This document shows, piece by piece, positions 61,438 through 64,000 of a DNA stretch of 64,000 nt. This DNA is from Mycolicibacterium insubricum (GTDB lineage: Bacteria > Actinomycetota > Actinomycetes > Mycobacteriales > Mycobacteriaceae). Numbering within the stretch: the first letter of the stretch is position 1; each line of letters starts with the position of its first letter. The stretch is from assembly GCF_010731615.1 (NCBI RefSeq), contig NZ_AP022618.1, forward strand, positions 682,001 to 746,000. Direction: 5' to 3'. The position numbers were made by a program, and so were the translations under genes. Under the pieces are notes generated by a model that saw only the letters and a list, made by a program, of their open reading frames with translations, had not been told where the DNA came from and searched no databases.

Positions 61438-62550
61438 ATGAGATTTCCCCGGCTTCGCGCCGTCGCCGCGGCCGCCGCGGCGCTGACCCTGATCCTGACG
61501 GGTTGCAGCCCCCCGTCGCACGACAACGACCGCGGCCCGGCCGCCACCGCCACTTCCGCGGCCGATCTGGGGGGACTCGACGGATTGATCGCCAAGGCCA
61601 AGGCCGAGGGGGAACTCAACGTCATCGCGCTGCCGACCCGGTGGGCCAACTACGGCGAGATCATTGACGCGTTCACCGCCAAGTACGGCATCAAGGTCAA
61701 CTCCGCGCTGCCGGACGCCAACAGCCAGGAGGAGATCAACGCAGCCGTCCAGCAGCGTGGCAAGAAGACCGCCCCCGACGTGTTCGACCTCGGGCAGGCC
61801 GTCACCCTGGCCAACGTCGACAAGTTCGCGCCGTACAAGGTCGCGACGTTCGCCGACATTGCCGACAAGCTGAAGGATTCCGAGGGCCGCTGGGTCGCCG
61901 ACTACGGCGGCTTCATGTCGATCGGCTACGACTCCGCCAAGGTGCCCACTGTGGGTTCCGTGGCTGACCTGCTGAAACCCGAGTTCAAGGGCAAGGTCGC
62001 CCTCAACGGCGACCCCACCCAGGCCGGCGCCGGGTTCTCCGGCGTGCTGATGGCCTCGCTGGCCCGCGGTGGGTCGGCCGATGACATCGGACCCGGCGTG
62101 GACTTCTTCCGGGATCTCAACCAGGCGGGCAACTTCCTGCCGGTCGACCCCACCCCGGCGACCATCGAAGCCGGCCAGACGCCGGTGGTGATCGACTGGA
62201 ACTATCTCAATGGCGCCGAGACCGAGCAGGTGCCGACGTGGCGGGTGTTCGTGCCCAACGACGCCGCGGTGGCCGGTTACTACTTCCAGGCCATCAATGC
62301 CGACGCCCCGCATCCGGCCGCCGCCCGGCTCTGGCAGGAGTTCCTGTTCAGCGACGAGGGGCAGAACCTGTTCGCCCACAGCGGGGTGCGGCCGGTGCGC
62401 GCCGACGTCATGATGATCAACCGGACCCTGGACCGCAAGGCCTTCGAAACGATGGTCACCATCGACGGGCCGATCACCATCCCCACCGAGGACCAGGTGC
62501 GCGCCGCCACCGTCTACCTCGCCGACAATTGGGCCAAGGCCATAGGGTGA
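61438..62550 (+). CDS. ABC transporter substrate-binding lipoprotein
   Basis: A 370-residue lipoprotein with signal peptide and lipobox LTGC (Cys23), then a type-2 periplasmic-binding fold. LIAKAKAEGELNVIALP and FTAKYGIKVNSALPDANSQEE are typical of spermidine/putrescine, iron or thiamine binding proteins. GFMSIGYDS, GDPTQAGAGFSG and WNYLNGAE line the ligand cleft. The ligand is not determinable by eye. Its last codons and TGA lie within the first bases of the tandem repeat at 62541. It is followed by two permeases. Confidence 0.9.
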   Translation: MRFPRLRAVAAAAAALTLILTGCSPPSHDNDRGPAATATSAADLGGLDGLIAKAKAEGELNVIALPTRWANYGEIIDAFTAKYGIKVNSALPDANSQEEINAAVQQRGKKTAPDVFDLGQAVTLANVDKFAPYKVATFADIADKLKDSEGRWVADYGGFMSIGYDSAKVPTVGSVADLLKPEFKGKVALNGDPTQAGAGFSGVLMASLARGGSADDIGPGVDFFRDLNQAGNFLPVDPTPATIEAGQTPVVIDWNYLNGAETEQVPTWRVFVPNDAAVAGYYFQAINADAPHPAAARLWQEFLFSDEGQNLFAHSGVRPVRADVMMINRTLDRKAFETMVTIDGPITIPTEDQVRAATVYLADNWAKAIG

Positions 62551-62720
62551 TTCGGCGAGACTCGGTGGAGTGGACGGGAGCGCAGCGAGTGGCCGCGGAG
62601 CCGAGGGGAGGCCGGGATCACCCGCAGAAACATAGGGTGATTCGGCGAGACTCGGTGGAGTGGACGGGAGCGCAGCGAGTGGCCGCGGAGCCGAGGGGAA
62701 GCCGGGATCACCCGCAGAAG
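62541..62720. repeat. Two tandem structured repeats, 90-base period
   Basis: Units 62541-62630 and 62631-62720 differ at two positions. Each contains a 79-base hairpin with outer arms GGGTGAT and ATCACCC (62545-62551 with 62617-62623). The core is identical to the hrpA and 58.8 kb copies. The array begins inside the stop of the binding-protein gene and ends 9 bases before the permease ATG, within a transporter operon. Confidence 0.93.
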
Positions 62721-62729
62721 TATCGGCTG

Positions 62730-63572
62730 ATGACGGTCCTTCGACGCGTGGTCGCGGCGGCTCCGCTGCTGCCGCTGCTGCTGTTCATCGCGGTATTCCT
62801 GGTGGTGCCGTCGGGAACCGTACTGATCAACGCGTTCGTCGACGACGGCTCGTTCACCTGGATCCATATCGAGGCGCTGTTCTCCTCCACCGCGCTGCAC
62901 GCGCTGGGCCGCAGCCTGGCGCTGTCGGCGGCCAGCGCGGCGCTCGGGGCGGTGTTCGGCGGACTGCTGGCCTGGCTGATCGTCGCGCTGCGGCCCACCT
63001 CCCTGGTGCGGCGCGCGGCGCTCGCGCTGTCCGGTGTGCTGGCCCAGTTCGGCGGGGTGGCGCTGGCATTCGCCTACCAGGCCGCGCTCGGGCTCCTCAC
63101 GCTGTGGGTGACGCAACTGTTCGGCGTGGATCTGGTGCCCGGTCGCTGGATGTACGGACCGGTCGGCCTGACCCTGGTCTATACCTTCTTCCAGATCCCG
63201 CTGATGGTGGTGATCTTTCTGCCGGCCCTGGAGGGGTTGCGACGACGGTGGCGTGAGGCGGCGGTCAACCTCGGAGCGACGGAATGGCAGTACTGGCGCG
63301 AGGTCGCCGTCCCGGTGCTGTGGCCGGTGTTCCTCGGCTCGACGCTGCTGCTGTTCGCCAACGCCTTCGCCGCCTATGCGACGGCGGCCGCCCTGATCAG
63401 CCAGGGCAACCTGATCCTGCCGCTGCTGATCCGCTCGGCGCTGACCAGCGAGGTGGTCCTCGGCCAGACCGGGATGGCCTATGCGCTGGCACTGGAGATG
63501 ATCGTCGTCGTCGGCGCGGTGATGTTCGGCTACACCCGTCTGGTCCGGCGTACCGCGCGGTGGCTGTCATGA
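62730..63572 (+). CDS. ABC transporter permease 1
   Basis: A 280-residue BPD-type permease with six hydrophobic segments (the first at residues of about 8-28, LLPLLLFIAVFLVVPSGTVL). The EAA loop, EAAVNLGATEWQYW, is near residue 175, where the ATPase docks. It forms the membrane channel with the next gene. No ribosome site of good strength is seen after the repeats, so its translation relative to the binding protein may be reduced. The ATPase gene must lie beyond the window. Confidence 0.9.
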   Translation: MTVLRRVVAAAPLLPLLLFIAVFLVVPSGTVLINAFVDDGSFTWIHIEALFSSTALHALGRSLALSAASAALGAVFGGLLAWLIVALRPTSLVRRAALALSGVLAQFGGVALAFAYQAALGLLTLWVTQLFGVDLVPGRWMYGPVGLTLVYTFFQIPLMVVIFLPALEGLRRRWREAAVNLGATEWQYWREVAVPVLWPVFLGSTLLLFANAFAAYATAAALISQGNLILPLLIRSALTSEVVLGQTGMAYALALEMIVVVGAVMFGYTRLVRRTARWLS

Positions 63573-64000
63573 TCAGGGAGCGGTGGATCCGCGGCAGTCT
63601 GGCGCTGGGGTTCGCGGTCTTCTTTCTGTTCCCGCTGTTCGCCATGGCCGACTTCTCCACCCGCGACCTGCGCACGGGCGGACGGACCCTGGCGTCCTGG
63701 CGGAACTTGGTATCCGACCCGGCGATGCTCGACGCCATCGGCGCCTCGCTAGGGCTGGCGGCGCTGACCTCCCTGGTGCTGCTGGTGGTGCTGTTGCCGA
63801 CACTGATCTGGGTGCGGCTGCGCGCCCGGTGGGCCCAGGGGCCGCTGGAATTCCTTTGCCTGCTGCCGCTGGTGGTGCCGGCGCTGGTGATCGTGGTCGG
63901 ACTGCGCAACGTCTACCTGTGGATCGCCTACCTGCTCGGTGACTCTCCGCTAACCCTGACGTTCGTGTACGTGGTGCTGGTGCTGCCGTTCGGCTACCGG
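63569..64000 (+). CDS. ABC transporter permease 2, truncated by window end
   Basis: The first 144 codons of a second BPD-type permease; the frame is open at the last base. It has membrane segments at residues of about 8-25 (GSLALGFAVFFLFPLFAM), 62-80 (AALTSLVLLVVLLPTLIWV) and 97-115 (CLLPLVVPALVIVVGLRNV). The EAA loop is not yet reached. ATG 63569 overlaps the permease 1 stop by 4 bases, as expected for heterodimer partners. Confidence 0.88.
   Translation, partial: MIRERWIRGSLALGFAVFFLFPLFAMADFSTRDLRTGGRTLASWRNLVSDPAMLDAIGASLGLAALTSLVLLVVLLPTLIWVRLRARWAQGPLEFLCLLPLVVPALVIVVGLRNVYLWIAYLLGDSPLTLTFVYVVLVLPFGYR

Overview
The window is high-GC actinobacterial DNA, most likely from a non-tuberculous, environmental-type mycobacterium. 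The evidence is an antigen 85 mycolyltransferase (60343-61326), an L,D-transpeptidase closely resembling LdtMt1/Rv0116c (58977-59735), a WS/DGAT wax-ester/triacylglycerol synthase, four cytochrome P450s, many FadD/FadE/SDR genes, two perfect KstR-type operators (51751, 54646), and start codons placed directly behind TANNNT -10 boxes, as in leaderless mycobacterial transcripts. No rRNA, tRNA, CRISPR array, phage or transposase gene was seen.

Layout. 1-8.3 kb: the 3' part of an acyl-CoA dehydrogenase, a DUF427 protein and a sulfotransferase-fold protein on the minus strand, a DUF1214 protein, and the helicase hrpA, which carries an in-frame repeat insertion. 8.3-16.7 kb: TetR genes around an AveC-like membrane protein/P450 operon, a serine hydrolase, an F420-type LLM oxidoreductase coupled to a phosphotransferase, and a second P450. 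16.7-21.4 kb: an alpha/beta-hydrolase plus WS/DGAT pair, then two tandem-duplicated membrane-anchored proteins with near-identical promoters. 21.4-32.8 kb: a thioesterase and SMP-30 pair on the minus strand, diverging from an operon of NIPSNAP-like protein, P450, MDR dehydrogenase, HpcH aldolase, SDR and HSL-type hydrolase; then TetR, a Baeyer-Villiger-type monooxygenase and a rhomboid protease.

32.8-50.9 kb is the core of the window: two operons diverging near 39.05 kb. Leftward: SMP-30 lactonase-like protein, GntR/UTRA regulator, acyl-CoA ligase, SDR, acyl-CoA ligase. Rightward, mostly with 4-base overlaps: SDR, Rieske oxygenase, LLM monooxygenase, Baeyer-Villiger-type monooxygenase, SDR, CaiB-type CoA transferase, and four acyl-CoA dehydrogenases in two long/short pairs. 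Together they look like a complete inducible pathway: CoA activation, ring oxygenation, Baeyer-Villiger opening, lactone hydrolysis, and side-chain beta-oxidation with heteromeric dehydrogenases. The substrate is unknown; a steroid- or terpenoid-like cyclic compound is an inference. At 51-57.2 kb are KstR-boxed genes (SDR, DapB-fold reductase, FadD19-like ligase, DUF1330), a secreted protein, an SDR and a TetR; at 57.3-58.8 kb a P450 with its CxxHxxC ferredoxin; at 59-64 kb ldtA, antigen 85 and an ABC importer cut by the window edge.

The most unusual signal is a family of 79-81-base structured repeats at four loci (6.1, 40.0, 58.8 and 62.5 kb). Their outer and inner stems differ between loci but stay complementary. 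Three loci are tandem with an 88-90-base period. One copy is translated inside HrpA, one forms the C-terminus of an SDR and is flanked by a 7-base direct repeat, and one holds the stop codon of an ABC binding protein. A second notable signal is a CTTTACA-N14-18-base box shared by two distant P450 loci (15.4 and 23.1 kb).
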